A stretch of 64,000 bases of DNA from Delphinus delphis (taxonomy: Eukaryota > Chordata > Mammalia > Artiodactyla > Delphinidae), in the NCBI RefSeq assembly GCF_949987515.2, contig NC_082688.1, forward strand, positions 105,317,893-105,381,892, in the 5' to 3' direction. The position numbers and the translations under genes are program-made. A model generated the notes under the pieces. That model saw only the letters and a program-made list of their open reading frames with translations, had not been told where the DNA came from and ran no database searches. Position 1 is the first letter of the stretch; the number at the start of each line of letters is the position of its first letter. Below, in pieces: positions 24,241-37,062 of this stretch.

Positions 24241-25217
24241 TGTTAGACCATAAATTGCCACTCTTCTGTTACTTTTGAGCTTGAATGAAATTCCATTTAT
24301 GTAATACTTTTGAACATTCAAAGAGAAATTGGTCTTTAAGGCTTTAAGTATAATTTTTACTGAAGTATTCTATTTGTTCTGGTGGAGAAACAGAAGTCTT
24401 GCCATTCATTGTCATTCTAGTGAATGTCTAGTCTTTTGAGAATTTGTTGACTTTTTAAATAAGTAAAAATTTATAAGGCATCTAGTGAAGGAAAAATTAG
24501 GTTTATAATATGTAATCCCAAGGACACAAAATATAGTGTAGTTTTAAGTATTAAGCATTCTGTATATTACATGTACTAGGAAATTAATGTCTCTTTTATA
24601 TTAAAATTTTATATTCAACCCATCCTGCTTAAAATTTTTTTGGTTTATTCAGGACAAAGAAGGCGAATTAAAAGGCAGAGCCTTCTTAAAATGGCTAATA
24701 ATTTAGCAGTTGTGAGAATGATGATTTCTATTCCTTTAACAAAGGTTTTCAAATGAACTGAACATTATTTATGCGGTTGCATAGTTAACATGCGAAACCA
24801 CAATCTACTCACAACTGATTTTTGTTGTTGTTGTTGCTTTTTATTTTTCTAGGATTTCTGTCTGTGTAAGATATATTCATTACCCAGTAATGAAACTTTG
24901 TATATACCATATGGCAGCCTTGTTCCTAATGTGAATTATAAACAGCATGCGATTAACCGTCCTCTGGTATGAGACTTATATCTACTGTGGTATTCACTAA
25001 AGCGTCTGTCTGATGGTGTGATGTTTTAGGACTTGAATATTTGGTGTTTCTTGGTTTGTTTTAATTTCATATTTTCACACAAGCTTGGTCTGTTTACCTT
25101 TATTTTTGTGTCCTTTCTTTCTGTGTTCTCCCCACCTCTCTGCTTCACCTTTCTTAGCAAAGATGAGGATTTCTACCTTCAACATACATTGTTGGTCTTG
25201 TCTTCTGTTTTTGTTAG

Positions 25218-25303
25218 GAGGGACAGCAGTGTGATAAAAGAGGAAATCAAAGCCTTTCTTGCCAATCGGAGGATTTCCCAAGCAGTTGTTGCACAGGTAA
25301 CAG
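25218..25303 (+). CDS. HMBOX1: HMBOX1 coding exon 3 (residues 167-195)
   Basis: Acceptor TTTTTGTTAG at 25217; donor ACAG|GTAAGA at 25304. The 86-base exon encodes RDSSVIKEEIKAFLANRRIS and QAVVAQVTG, part of the atypical POU-specific domain. This is the helical segment that in POU/HNF1 proteins precedes the recognition helix. It starts in phase 2 (AG|G) and ends in phase 1 (G|GT). A second CAG|GTAACA donor lies 7 bases upstream (25297); using it would shift the frame. It lies between a 7.7-kb and a 27.2-kb intron. Confidence 0.95.
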
Positions 25304-27034
25304 GTAAGAGCTGAAGAGCCCTTTATTCTGGAATCTTGTCTAGTCTCTGCCTTCTGGTGCAGATGTTGGAATATTGCTTGCATTTCTGCATTGCAGTGCA
25401 GATCTGTCAGCTTAGGCATAATAATGTATGCCTGTGATTTAAAACCCATTGTCTCCGACATCTTGGAACTTCTCCAGTGACTTTTTTTTTTTACTTGTGC
25501 TAGTAAATTTTACAGCATTTGTAATAAGCATAAAATTCCCTATTTTATGGCTAAAAAAGGATTCTCTGGTTTTCTTGTAATTGTGACAGAGCTTATGACA
25601 CATGCACATCCAACTGCTATCTACATTTCATATTTTTAAAAGCTTCACAGTCCTCCAAATCCAATCCCTGATTTTACCAATTAAAACATGATTCATGAGA
25701 GTAAAGGAAGTTGTGTTTTTTCAACCACTTTTCTATATGTGAAAGCTTTCCTCAAAGCATTACTGAGAAGATAAGAATTACCAGTGTCTTCTCTTTGTTT
25801 TTTATATCCCATCCCATTACCCACCCCACCGCAGCCCCATCCTGAGTATGTGGTGTATATGTGTCATTCTCTATTCAGATTGCATTTTTTATGGAGTTCT
25901 TGAATTTTGGGGTAGCATGTGTTTTCTTTGTTGGTCTGTAGTCTTCCTTTCTTGGATATCAATGACTTATAAGACCTTAATAAAATCAACTATGTCTTAG
26001 TCATGAGAGGAACCAGAAACTCTTTCAACTACATGTTGTAGTTGATACATTGTTGTGTGTTGTACATTGATGGATATGAAAATTAATTTGTTCCTCCCCT
26101 TCCTTTTTTTAACATGCCACTAGCAGCTCTGTGACTTCGGGCTTTTTAGCCTCTGCACCTCAGTTTCTTACTTCTACAATGATATAGTTGGATCTGATCT
26201 TTAACAGTACCTTCCAATTTTAAGATACTATTTCTGTTCTCTAGACATTGATACATATTGAAGCTCATTTACCTAAACGGTTGTTATTGACCATTTATTT
26301 GGTTAAAAATGAAACTTGAGATTTCAGAAGTCTTAAATTTCACCCCAAGAATCTAAGGTCAGCCAATTTTAATATGTGTGTAACATATTACACTAGTAAT
26401 GTATTTTTATAAATGACACTTCCGTTCGTGGTAAAAAAAAAAAATTTAATTAAAGGCATGTCCCTTCGCCTAGAAATCTTAAACAAAAGGACAGTGTGTG
26501 AATTTAATTTTTATAATCTTCAGTTGTTTTTCAGTAGGATATTTAAAATAAATTGTTACCTTTATCTTCAAGGATTAAGGCATGGTGCTAAGGGCATTGT
26601 AAGGGCAAGTTAAGTGGGTTTTACCAAAACCCACTGATGTGCACTATGGAAAGATGGAGCGTTGTCTTTCAGGACTTTTATTTCAGCCCCCAAGATTAGT
26701 AGCAATAGTATCTTCTAGCTTGTCAACCTCAAAAAAAAAAAGACAAAATCGTACTGTTATAGACAGCATTATAAAGTTGATTTTGCCCAAGTGGAAATAT
26801 TTCTGAATGTCTTGAATACCCTGAATCTTGAATCATCTTGGACTTTTTAAATAATATCTTTTGAAACCCATCAGACGTTGATGCAAATTATAATAAAATA
26901 CCTTTAAAAGGAATTTCTTAGCCATATCTAAAGCATTAGTTATACCATTCATCAAATCCTGCCTTTTCGGGGTTTTTGTTTGTCTGTTTGTTTTGTTTTT
27001 TCTATTCAATATTTTTCCTTAAGTTTTTTTAAAA

Positions 27035-27142
27035 CTTATTTTATACTGGAGTATAGCCAATTAACAATGTTGTGATAGTTTCAGGTGTACAGCAAAGGGA
27101 CTCAGCCATACATATACATGTATCCATTCTCCCCACTACTGC
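27035..27142 (-). mobile_element. 5'-truncated L1 tail
   Basis: 'ttttatactggagtatagcc', 'ttaacaatgttgtgatagtt' and 'tcaggtgtacagcaaaggga' mirror the 3' end of artiodactyl/cetacean L1s on the minus strand, about 110 bp. Confidence 0.7.
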
Positions 27143-27174
27143 CTTTTGGAAAGGGAAATTAAAAGATGTTTTAG

Positions 27175-27345
27175 CATCTTGCTACTCAAAATGTAGTCCA
27201 TGGGACAGCAATATTGGAAGCTTATTAGAAATGTAAAGATACAGAGTATCATGCTATACCTACTGAATCAGAATTTACATTTTAACCAGATCTCCAGGTG
27301 ATCTGGGTGTGAGAAGTGCACTTCTAGGAGACTGGTAAGCTTTCC
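27175..27345 (+). mobile_element. MER20-like hAT element
   Basis: 'ctactcaaaatgtagtccat', 'attagaaatgtaaagatac', 'cctactgaatcagaattta' and 'aaccagatctccaggtgat' follow the MER20 order. No transposase coding. Confidence 0.7.
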
Positions 27346-29384
27346 TGATGCTAATTTCAATGGATTGGCACTGTTTAACATTGCCCCAGTCAGTGACAGT
27401 CATCATGATGCCATCTCCTGTTTTTGAAAGCAAGAGTTGAAATTTTTACACAGGTATTATCTGTTATAACACATGGACTTTTCTTTTGCCACTGTAATCA
27501 TAAGATTTGGTACTGTTAAAACTTCTTGCCCCCATTTCTGCCTCACCCCAACTTATTCTTCCTCCTCGTCATTCCTAGTCCAAAAGCTGGTTCATTTCCC
27601 CTTGATCAGATATCTTTAATGGTTCTCCATTGTCTAGAAAATGAAACGCTTCATAATCTACTCCAGCCTTCTCTTTATATCCTTCTCCTTTTCAGTATAA
27701 TCCCTAGCTGGATTCAGCTATGTGCCATTTGTAGTATTCTGGTCACCTGGATGCTAATAAGTCGTTGATTGTGCCTAGGACACCTTCACCTCCTCACCTT
27801 GGTCTTATCAATTCCTGTTTATCAACATTACCTCAGTTATTATCCTCATTGTGACTTCTTTGATCACTTTAGCCCATGTAGACCTCTCTTTTTTCTGAAA
27901 TTAATACACTTAGTTTACCACCCTGAGATATTAAACCTCATTTCAGTTCTGCATTTTATAGTAGTATTCTTTAAAAGCAGAGATCTTTCTTAGACATGCT
28001 CAAAGAGTCTAGCATTGCACATACTCTCTGAAGATCTCATGTTTACCTAGAAAGGGAGTATTGGTGAAGCTAACACAAGCTACACATGTGAAAATTTATC
28101 CAGTATGACTTTGTCCAGTGGTGTTCCTCCTCTAGAAATATTAATTTGCTCAACAAATGCAGCATTAATTCCTGCCCTTAAGAAATTTGTATTTTTCTTT
28201 TATCTACTTTAATTCAATTATTTACATAAGGCAGGGGAATGAGGATGATTTATAACCAGATTGGTTCATTGTCCCTTTGGTCAACTAACTGAATTCATGT
28301 ATTTCTCATGTATTACTGTGTTACATTTTCACCCAGCCTGTCTAGCCATCAAACTAAACTCAGGGGCAGTGCTTTTCATTCCAGAAAAGACATCCGGCTA
28401 GAGAATGGTGAGTTAGTGAGAATCAGTTTGAAGCTTGGCCCTCATAACTGGCCCACCTGAGATAGAGTGGCCCGAGTGAGGAAGCCTTCCAGGTGCCCAG
28501 GGCTCACTCCTTGGGGTACCTGATTAATATATAGGCACATTTTTCTGTCTAAACAAATTAATCAAGTGTATCTTAAAAGAATGTGTACCTGGTGAAATCT
28601 ACCACAAAATAAAGTTTAGGATATGGTGCTCTGGAATCTGTCCTGTATTGGAGTCTCTTAAAGTCAGTTAAGTTTAACTATATTATGTGAAATAATGAAA
28701 TAAATCAACCTTGGGATAAAAATGAGAACGAGTGGTGCATAACAAAAGGAAATGCTAAATAAAAATGTGTAGTGAGGTGCAAAATTATAACACATGGGCT
28801 TGTTCCAGAAACAAAATACAGAGGCTTCTTTTTATAGATTTGGAGGATTTCTATAATAAGATAAACAAGAAGTTCATGGGTGGGGTCTGTATAAATAATA
28901 TCCTACTGATAGGAAAAATGACAGTATAAACAGGATATAATAACAGTGCCTGCTGAATTTCCCAGCATGTTATTTGTAGCTTTTTTCACAGAGTCACAGC
29001 TGCTCCCACCAAGGGTGGATTTTTACCTCTGTAAGAGGTCGAGCAACTTTCTAAATTCTCACTAACAGTGGTGGGGTGGGGAACATACATAGCCTTTGCT
29101 TTAGTAATAAATATGTATGTTTTATATTCACTTTCAGGGTGAAACATTTTCTTGGGCTATTAGAATTCTTAAAACATGATTTTCTTTTTAAATGACCTCT
29201 GGGAAAAATCACGCTGGCAGAATAAATGAGTAAATGGGCAATGCTTGAGTGAGTGCTTATCAGCTAAATAAATACACTAATTAGATTCATGTCTTCTTAA
29301 AAAATAAATAAGTGAAAGAAGAAAAATTAATCATCTCTGAATTTTAAGAAATTTATCATAATTCTGTTTTCTTGAATGATAGCA

Positions 29385-29570
29385 GTATAATGGAAAAGTG
29401 ACCATTAAACTTTTGAATCCCAAAATTCTAGTCCTTCTGTCAAATAGCCTTGTGATCCAGGACAAATCACATAACTTCTCTGAGCCTCAGTTTCTTTATT
29501 TATAAGACGAGGGGTTTGACCAAATGTTTTCCAAGTGTCTTTTCTAGTTGTCAAATTTCCGTTCTGTTTT
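29385..29570 (+). mobile_element. MIR SINE relic
   Basis: 'agcagtataatgg', 'gccttgtgatccaggacaaa' and 'ctctgagcctcagtttcttt' are sense MIR phrases in order. Confidence 0.7.
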
Positions 29571-29824
29571 TAAACTGTTAAGTACATTTAACAAGTATGC
29601 ATGTTACCCCTATCTAGTGACTCTCATTCCCAAAATGTAAGAATTTGTATAAAGAGAAGCTCTGAAACAGTTTCAGAAGTGTTCCAGCTATATTCAGATC
29701 ACTTCCCTTTTCTTAGTTATCTTTAAAATGAAGAGTAAAAGCACTATGTATTCAATTTAATTATGATAATTTCTTTACAAAGTAGAACTTCAGACCAGAC
29801 ACTAAAAACTAACTAAAATGTCAA

Positions 29825-30450
29825 TATACCTTTTTTTAAAAATAGACTTTATGTTTTAGAGTAGTTTTAGGTTCACAGCAAAAGTGAACAGAAAGTATAG
29901 AGAGTTCCCATATACCTCCTGCCCCTCCACACACACACAGCCTTCCCTACTCTCAGCATCTTGCGCTAGAGTGGTACTTTATTATAATATGAACCTACGT
30001 TGTCACCCAAAGTCCATAGTTTACTTTAGGTATAGATAGTTTTGTACATTCTATGGGTCTTGAAAAAAGTGTAATGACTAGTATCTACCATTATAGTATC
30101 AGAAGATGATACTGTAGTTTAATTGCCTGAAAATCCTCTGTACTCCACCTATTCATCCTTCCCTCTCTCTCCCCTAACCCTTGGCAACTGCTAATCTTTT
30201 TGCTGTCTCCATAGTTTTGCCTTTTCCAGAATGTTATCATATTCTTTTCAGGTTGGCTTCTTTCACTTAATAATATGTATTTAAGGGTCTTTAATGTCTT
30301 TTCGTGGCTTGATAGTTCATTTCTTTTTAGTGCTAAGTAATATTCCATTGTCCAGATGTACCACAGTTTATTTATCCATTCACCTACTGAAGGACATCTT
30401 GGTTGCTTTCAAGTTTCGGCAATTATGAATAAAGCAGCTCTAAACAGGTA
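29825..30450 (-). mobile_element. Old L1M 3' fragment
   Basis: Reverse complement of L1 3'UTR plus ORF2 end: 'gtagttttaggttcacagca', 'gttcccatatacctcctgcc', 'taagtaatattccattgtcc', 'cagtttatttatccattcac'. Strongly mutated. Confidence 0.75.
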
Positions 30451-31838
30451 GAATTTATATCTATATTAGAAAAGCAGTGTTGGTAGGGCATAAGTCACAG
30501 ACTATGGTATTGTCCTATTATAATACAACCAAACATAATTATAATGCTTATTTAACAAGATTTTATCAATTCCTACCTAATGAATTTTACTAGTTTTATG
30601 TAGAGCTCCACTATGAAGGCTATTATCTGTATAAAATGCACAGATTTCTGTATATGAGATGGGACTTGTGTCTCCAAATTGAAAAGGTTTAGAGCTTTAA
30701 TTTCTATTAGGAGAAAACTTCTTTTCAAATATAAATGTTTTTGCAGAGTGCATTTTAGGATTTTCCCTTGTCTTGCAGCCTCTGAAGAATAAGAACAGAT
30801 GTTGTCCTATGGTTCAAAAAATTCTTACTTTTATTCTCATTTTCTTCTATGTTCTGCAATTTGTTGCCAAACTGTTTTCTTGTAAACATAACACATAAGG
30901 TTACCTTTCTTTTCCGTAGGAAAAAATCCAGGCTATGTATCTGAATACCCATATTTTCTCACTTTGATGATGGCTCTGAAAAATTGGAGTGAAAATAATT
31001 TCAGAGGACACTCTTTGTTGTTAGAAAATCAGTTTTCTACAATTCTTGAAATTTATTGTCCTACCAGGGCTTTTATCATCTCAAATGCAATGTACAGGGA
31101 CATACATTTTTGGTGTTAAAAAACTAAGGAAGGTTGGTTTTCAAGTATAAAATAAGATTTCTCTTCCACCTGTATTTAAAGTAGAAATTGTATTTTGAAA
31201 ACTTTTATTCTACCACAAGCTTTGACAAAAGTGATTTTAAAAGGTTAGACACAGATGTGTTTTTCCCCCTTCAGTAATTTTCACTTTTGTTTCTCCCCAA
31301 TTCTTGCTTCCTAAGATCATGGAGAAAAGTCTGTACTTAAGGTATAATATTCCTTCAACAGCTTTATGAAATCCGTCTTACCTAACGTAAGTTAATTTTC
31401 TTTATATTAAAAAAAGCCTACAGCGAAAAATGACAGAAAGAAGAAATACCCTAGTAAGAGTCAGAAAGTATCTGTGTCTGATAAAATAGCATAACCTAAA
31501 GTTCAGCTGTAGTCAGTATTATAAATAACAATCTACAGAAGAAGGCTCTGAAGGGAATGGAATAAATACCACTTTTTGTAAACTACAAATATGGTCTTTT
31601 ATACATTAAGGAATTATTTTGTTAACTCTTGAAGTTTACTCAGGGATAGATCTTAAATCAAAGAATTTGACATCAGTTGCTACATTTATTTAGGTGAGGA
31701 ACTGAAGCTTGAACTAACCAAGCTGGAGGGCCTTGATATCTGAGAGACCTATAAAATTTTGAAACAATCATTCAAATTCTTACGGCCTTAAGAAAGCTTT
31801 TAACATCAGCGTGTGTCAGCTTCAGCTAAATTTAACTA

Positions 31839-32048
31839 CAGTTGATCCTTAGACAACAGGGATTTGAACTGTGTGGGTCTACTTCTATGTGGATTTTGTT
31901 TTTCAATAAATACATACCAGTGTTTCACAGTCCGTGGTTGTTTGAATCCACAGATGCAGAAACTGCCTATTTGGAGGGCCAGCTGTAAAGTTATACTTGG
32001 ATTTTGGACTGGGCAGGGAGGTCAACACCTCTAACCCCCAGGTCAACT
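31839..32048. mobile_element. TcMar-Tigger-type (MER28-like) MITE
   Basis: Left end CAGTTGATCCTTAGACAACA and right end with 'cacctctaacccccaggtcaac' form degenerate inverted termini next to TA. Internal phrases 'atttgaactgtgtgggtcta' and 'ttttcaataaatacatacc' fit the Tigger2/MER28 pattern. Non-coding, about 210 bp. Confidence 0.65.
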
Positions 32049-32094
32049 AACTATATCATTTGATCCTCACAAAATAAACTTTTTTTTTCACATG

Positions 32095-34170
32095 GATGTC
32101 TAATTGTTAGAGTATCATTTTTGGAAATAGTCAACAGTCGTCAAGACACTAGTCTTTCCCTATTAAATTACATTGGCACCTTTATCAAAAATCAGTTGAA
32201 CGCATATGTGTGAGTCTGTTTGTGGGTTCTCTCTTGTCGTCCGTTGGACTTTATATCTATCCCTATACCAATACAAAACTGTAAATTACTGTAAACTTAT
32301 AGTAAATCTTGAAATCAGAACGTGTAATTTCTTCCAACTTTGTTTTTCTTTTTCAAGATCACTGTTGATATTCTAGGTCTTTTGCACTTCCATATCATTT
32401 TAAAATCAGCCTCTCATATACCCTGAGAAAACCATAATTCCAAAAGAGTCATGTACCAGAATGTTCATTGCAGCTCTATTTACAATAGCCAGGACATGGA
32501 AGTAGCCTAAGTGTCCATCAACAGATGAATGGATAAAGAAGATGTGGCACATATATACAATGGAATATTACTCAGCCATAAAAAGGAACGGAACTGAGTT
32601 ATTTGTAGTGAGGTGGATGGACCTAGAGACTGTCATACAGAGTGAAATAAGTCAGAAAGAGAAAAACAAATACCATATGCTAACACATATATATGGAATC
32701 TAAAAAAAAGAAAAAGAAAATGGTCAGAAGAACCTAGGGGCAAGACGGGAATAAAGATGCAGACCCACTAGAGAATGGACTTGAGGATATGGGGAGGGGG
32801 AAGGGTAAGCTGGGACAAAGTGAGAGAGTGACATGGACATATATACACTACCAAACATAAAATAGATAGCTAGGGGGAAGCAGCCGCATAGCACAGGGAG
32901 ATCAGCTTGGTGCTTTGTGACCACCTAGAGGGGTGTGATAGGGAGGGTGGGAGGGAGGAAGATGCAAGAGGGAAGAGATATGGGGACATATGTATATGTA
33001 TAACTGATTCACTTTGTTATAAAGCAGAAACTAACACACCATTGTAAAGCAATTATACTCCAATAAAGATGTTAAAAATAAATAAAGTCAGCCTCAATTT
33101 CTATGACAAAAGCATATTTGTAGTGAGACTATGATTGGGATTGTGTTGAATATATAGGTAAAGCTAGCATCAAGAATCTCTTAATCATATTGAGTGTTCC
33201 CATCTACGAACATGGTATATTTCTCCATTTGTTTAGGTCTTCTTTATTTTCCCTCAGCCATGTTAGTAGTTTTCAGAGTACAGGTCTCACACATATTTTC
33301 TTAAGTTCATCTAAATATTTTATACTTTTGGTATTACTATATTGGTACTATTTTTAACTTCAATTTCCAGTTGTTTGTTTCTTGTGTCATAGAATAGTTG
33401 GTTTGGGTATATTGACATTCTGTTTTGTAACCTTGCTAAAAGTTCATTTATTTGGTACATTTTTTTGTAGCTTTTTTTGGTAAATTCTTAGGATTTTCTA
33501 CATGGACAGTCGTGTTATCTGTGAATAGAAATAATTCTGCTTCTTCCTTTTCAATGTGTATGTCTTCTATTTCTTTTTCTTGCCTTATTGCATGAACTAG
33601 GACTGCTAGTTAAATATTAAATATATCTTTGCCTTTTTCTGAATCCTAGAGAGCAAGAATGCAATATTTCACCATTAAGTGTCATCTTAGCTGTAGATTT
33701 TTCATTGATGTCCCATATCAAGATGACCTTTAAGGGAAGTTCCTGTCTATTTCTAGTTTCTGAGAATTTTTATCATGAATGGATGTTCTGTACTGTTTCA
33801 AATGCTTTTTCTGCATCTGTTAGTTGACCACGTGGGTTTAGTTTTTTAGTCTTATTAATATGGGGAATTACACTGATTGATTTTCAAATGTTAAACCATT
33901 CTGGGAAAAAGTCACTGAATTATGATGTATTATTCTTTTATATGGTTTGATTCAATTTGCTGATATTTTGTTAAGAGTTCTTGCATCTGTGTTCATAAAG
34001 GGGTATTGTTCTGGGTTTGTGTTGTTATTTCTATTTCTTGTAACGTCCTTGTCTAGTTTTGTTACTATGATAATATGACCTCATAAGATGAATTGGGAAG
34101 TGTTCTCTTGTATTTCTAGAAGAATTGGCATAGAATTGTGTTATTTCTTCCCTAAATATCTTTTTTGAGA
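32095..34170 (-). mobile_element. Old L1M ORF2 region, split by a later L1
   Basis: 32095-32415 and 33090-34170 together read as reverse-complement L1 ORF2 (for example 'gaacatggtatatttctcca', 'tgcttttctgcatctgtta'-like and 'cttgtctagttttgttact'). A younger plus-strand L1 (32418-33083) interrupts it, and a SINE at 34181 ends the recognisable part. No open frame. Confidence 0.8.
32418..33083 (+). mobile_element. 5'-truncated L1, same family as the full-length copy
   Basis: About 666 bp of ORF2 end plus 3'UTR in sense: 'tgttcattgcagctctattt', 'caatggaatattactcagcc', 'gagtgaaataagtcagaaag', ending 'caataaagatgttaaaaata'. AATCAGCCTC on the left and AGTCAGCCTC on the right form a slightly decayed target duplication. 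It is close in sequence to 8521-9190 on the opposite strand, so both probably belong to related lineage-specific subfamilies. Confidence 0.88.
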
Positions 34171-34180
34171 CTATGCTTTT

Positions 34181-34394
34181 TTTTTTTTTTTTTTTTTTTT
34201 TGCGGTACATGGGCTTCTTACTGTTGTGGCCTCTCCCATTGCGGAGCACAGGCTCTGGACGCACAGGCTCAGCAGCCATGGCTCACGGGCCTAGCCGCTC
34301 CGCGGCATGTGGGATCTTCCCGGACCGGTGCACGAACCCGTGTCCCCTGCATTGGCAGGTGGACTCTCAACCACTGCGCCACCAGGGAAACCCC
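34181..34394 (-). mobile_element. Cetacean-type tRNA SINE with TSD
   Basis: T-run, GCGGTACATGGGCTTC, 'gcagccatggctcacggg', end CCACCAGGGAAACCCC. TGAGACTATGCTTTTTT is repeated at 34166 and 34395. Confidence 0.93.
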
Positions 34395-35349
34395 TGAGAC
34401 TATGCTTTTTTTATTATAGTAAATATCTTAAACTTGGTAATGACTTAACTGTCTAAATCTAATCCTGTAGGACTTGTACTCTGTACTGAAATCAGCAAAA
34501 TAGAATGTAGAATAGTAGAGATTTGGGGGTCACTAATACTTCAAAGATTGCCAGCACTTTTCTACATGATTTTACCCTCGGCAGAAATATTTTTCTTTTG
34601 ACAGTTGGCTAGGATAGAAGGATTACAAACCACAAACTAAATTGAATTTGCTTTAGATACAACAATAGCCCTTCGCCTGTGCCCTAGTATGCCTGAGTAA
34701 AGAACATCATTTTCACTGACTTAAGCTACGGGATTTTGCTTTTTGTGTTAGTTTTACAAATATTGACTGACCTATCTCTAAATCTGTTCCCAAACAGATC
34801 CATGGACAACATCTTGGTTTTTGGACACATTGATTTTAATGTACATGTCCAATATAACCTTGGCCCAAGGTTGCTGTCATTATTCATGATGAGAATCATA
34901 GCAGAGTTTTTTAGAAACATACTTAATGTGATCTCTTTTGAATATTTCTAGACGTTTTAAGAACTAGAATATCCTATTTTCTGAAAATTGTTTCTTTTTT
35001 CTCCTTTGTTTTAAACATACAGATTTTCTGTTGTGCAAGCCCTTCCATCGCTAGATATTTTTGGAAGGACATTCATTACCAATTTGTCTTGATTTTTGTA
35101 GGATATAAAGAGTGACTTTGAAATGTTTGAGTGCTATGTGTTAAAATAATTATCACACATAGTAAGAACTATATCTCTTAAACCACTGTTGCCCATGCTA
35201 TTTTGAGTCTTTAGCTCAGCTTTTTCATTGTGTTAAATACCTATCAGGACAGCATATAGTGCTCTGAGTTGTAGAAGACCAATTGCTCTGCTTTTTACTA
35301 CTGTGCACCTTGTTAGCTACACCTGTCTTTTTGGGGAGCTTTTTATTTT

Positions 35350-35520
35350 TAGCTATAATGTATTTTAACACTAAGTGCTGGATGCTGTGCTGTTTTTTAT
35401 ATTTGAGAGGCAGGTGTTAACTTCTTCAGTTATAGATGAGAAAACTGAGGCTAAAGGAGATTGAATCATTTGCCCATAGTCACACAGCTAATTACTGTTT
35501 GTCTTGCTGCAAAGCCAGTG
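35350..35520 (-). mobile_element. MIR SINE relic
   Basis: 'gatgagaaaactgaggctaa', 'tgcccatagtcacacagcta' and 'gcaaagccagtgttcttgac' are MIR reverse-complement phrases. Confidence 0.75.
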
Positions 35521-35545
35521 TTCTTGACATGGCATTTCAGTATGT

Positions 35546-35795
35546 AAAGGCAATATAGTGCAGTGGTCAAGTACATGACTTTGAGAATTTAAAATATTAT
35601 TTCTGTCACTTACTGGTTATATAACTTTGGGCAACTTATTGAATGTCTTAAACCTCAGTTTCTTCTTTTGGGAAATGAGAAGAATAATGATACCTACCTA
35701 AGGGTTCTTGAGTAGATTAAATGAGTTTGTTTATGTAAAGTTTCTGGCACATAGTAAATGCCATAGAAATTGTTTATTATTATGATTATTAACCA
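35546..35795 (+). mobile_element. MIR SINE, nearly complete
   Basis: 'tagtgcagtggtcaagtaca', 'tcacttactggttatataac', 'tgggcaacttattgaatgtc', 'gagtagattaaatgag' and 'ggcacatagtaaatgcc' follow the full MIR in sense orientation. It lies head-on with the MIR just upstream. Confidence 0.82.
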
Positions 35796-35934
35796 TTATA
35801 CTGCTTAATGTTCAGCCAGCAATCATTTCCCCTTCATCTCTCTCCAGACTGACTTTTTCTGAAGTTAAGCTTCCTGAGACTAAATATGTTAACCATAATG
35901 TTTCAAGCCTTGGACCTACTTATAATGAACTTTA

Positions 35935-36480
35935 AAAAATATATACCACCCCCATGTTCATTGCAGCACATTTACAATAGCCAAGACATGGAAACAACCT
36001 AAGTGTAAATCAGTGTATGAATGGATAAAGAAAAATTTGTGACAACATGGATGGACCTTGAGGGCATTATGCTGAGTGAAATAAGTTAGACAGAGAAAGA
36101 CAAATACTGTAAGATATCATTTATATGTGGAATCTTAAAAAACAAAAAACTCATAACAAAAAAGAGATTGGTGGTTGCCACAGGCAGGGTATGGAGGGTG
36201 TGCAAAATGGGTGAAAGGTGGTCAAAAAGGACAAATTTGCAATTATAAGGTAAATAAGTCCTGGGAATATAATGTACAGCATGGTGACTATAGTTAACAA
36301 AACTGTATTGTATATTTGAAAGATGCTAAAAGTGGATCTTAAAAGTTCTCGTCACACATACACACAATGTTTGTAATTATAAATGGTGATGATGTTAACC
36401 AAACTTGTGGTAATCATTTCACAATAAGCACATGTATCAGTCATTATGTTGTACACCTAAAACTAACACAATAAAAAAAT
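35935..36480 (+). mobile_element. Old L1M 3' fragment
   Basis: 'tgttcattgcagcacattta', 'gacatggaaacaacctaagt', 'gctgagtgaaataagttaga', 'gtggttgccacaggcagg' and 'atgttgtacacctaaaacta' are L1M end phrases in sense, ending in an A-rich tail. Confidence 0.8.
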
Positions 36481-36959
36481 TTTTCAACATAAGCGGATTT
36501 TAATGTACCAAATTTACATTAATGAAAAAGTTTAGTGAGTTGATTTCACATTCAGCATTGCAGCTAACCTTTAAGAATATATCCACTTGTCAAGTTTTAG
36601 TGTCGTATCAGAGAATACCACAGTTTTGGAAAAAGCTATTAATATAGCCCTTCCATTTCTATCTTAAAAAAAAAGAAAACACTGTCTAAATTTCATCTTG
36701 ACATTAGCATAGGGAACTTGCTTCACCATGACTAGCCTTCCACAGTTTGACATGCACAAAATTGCCTTAAAAATGTTATTTATATAATTACATCTAATAC
36801 CCTGAGCAGAATTAAGAAGTAGAGAGGACAAACTCCAGCTCCCCTTGTGGCATGATCTTCCTTCTCTCTTCCCCATAATCCTTCTGTTTGCTGACCGTAC
36901 CAGCATTCTGTCTAGTATCCCCATTTTCTTATTCGGAACGGGAAATCGGTTGTGGTGGC

Positions 36960-37062
36960 TGCACAACTCTTCGAGTGTACTAAAGACCATTGAATTGTAC
37001 ACTTTAAATGGGTGAATTGTGTGGTATGTGAATTATATCCCAATTAAGCTGTTTTAAAAAGA
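36960..37062 (+). mobile_element. L1M 3'UTR end fragment
   Basis: 'aaagaccattgaattgtaca', 'ctttaaatgggtgaattgtg' and 'aattatatcccaattaagct' are the typical last 100 bp of L1M elements. Confidence 0.75.

Larger units (their letters stand above)
17551..25217 (+). other. HMBOX1: HMBOX1 intron between coding exons 2 and 3 (7.7 kb)
   Basis: GTTAGT donor and CTGTTTTTGTTAG acceptor. It holds a CA microsatellite, a mariner MITE, MIR relics, a Charlie-type hAT element, an L2-like patch near 18220-18300, AT/GT-rich sequence at 20760-20870 and a (TTG) run near 24824. The rest (for example 20040-22470 and 24250-25200) is AT-rich sequence with nothing recognised as coding; 21590-21690 looks like an old interspersed repeat I cannot name. 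Confidence 0.85.

Noticed and set aside
25033..25314. 93-codon ORF starting in intron sequence before exon 3
   Set aside because: Only the 3' part from 25218 is the HMBOX1 exon; the upstream part is the pyrimidine-rich acceptor region read as Phe/Leu.
36664..37002. 112-codon minus-strand ORF
   Set aside because: No recognisable domain; it partly overlaps an L1M tail, and its composition is typical of chance ORFs.
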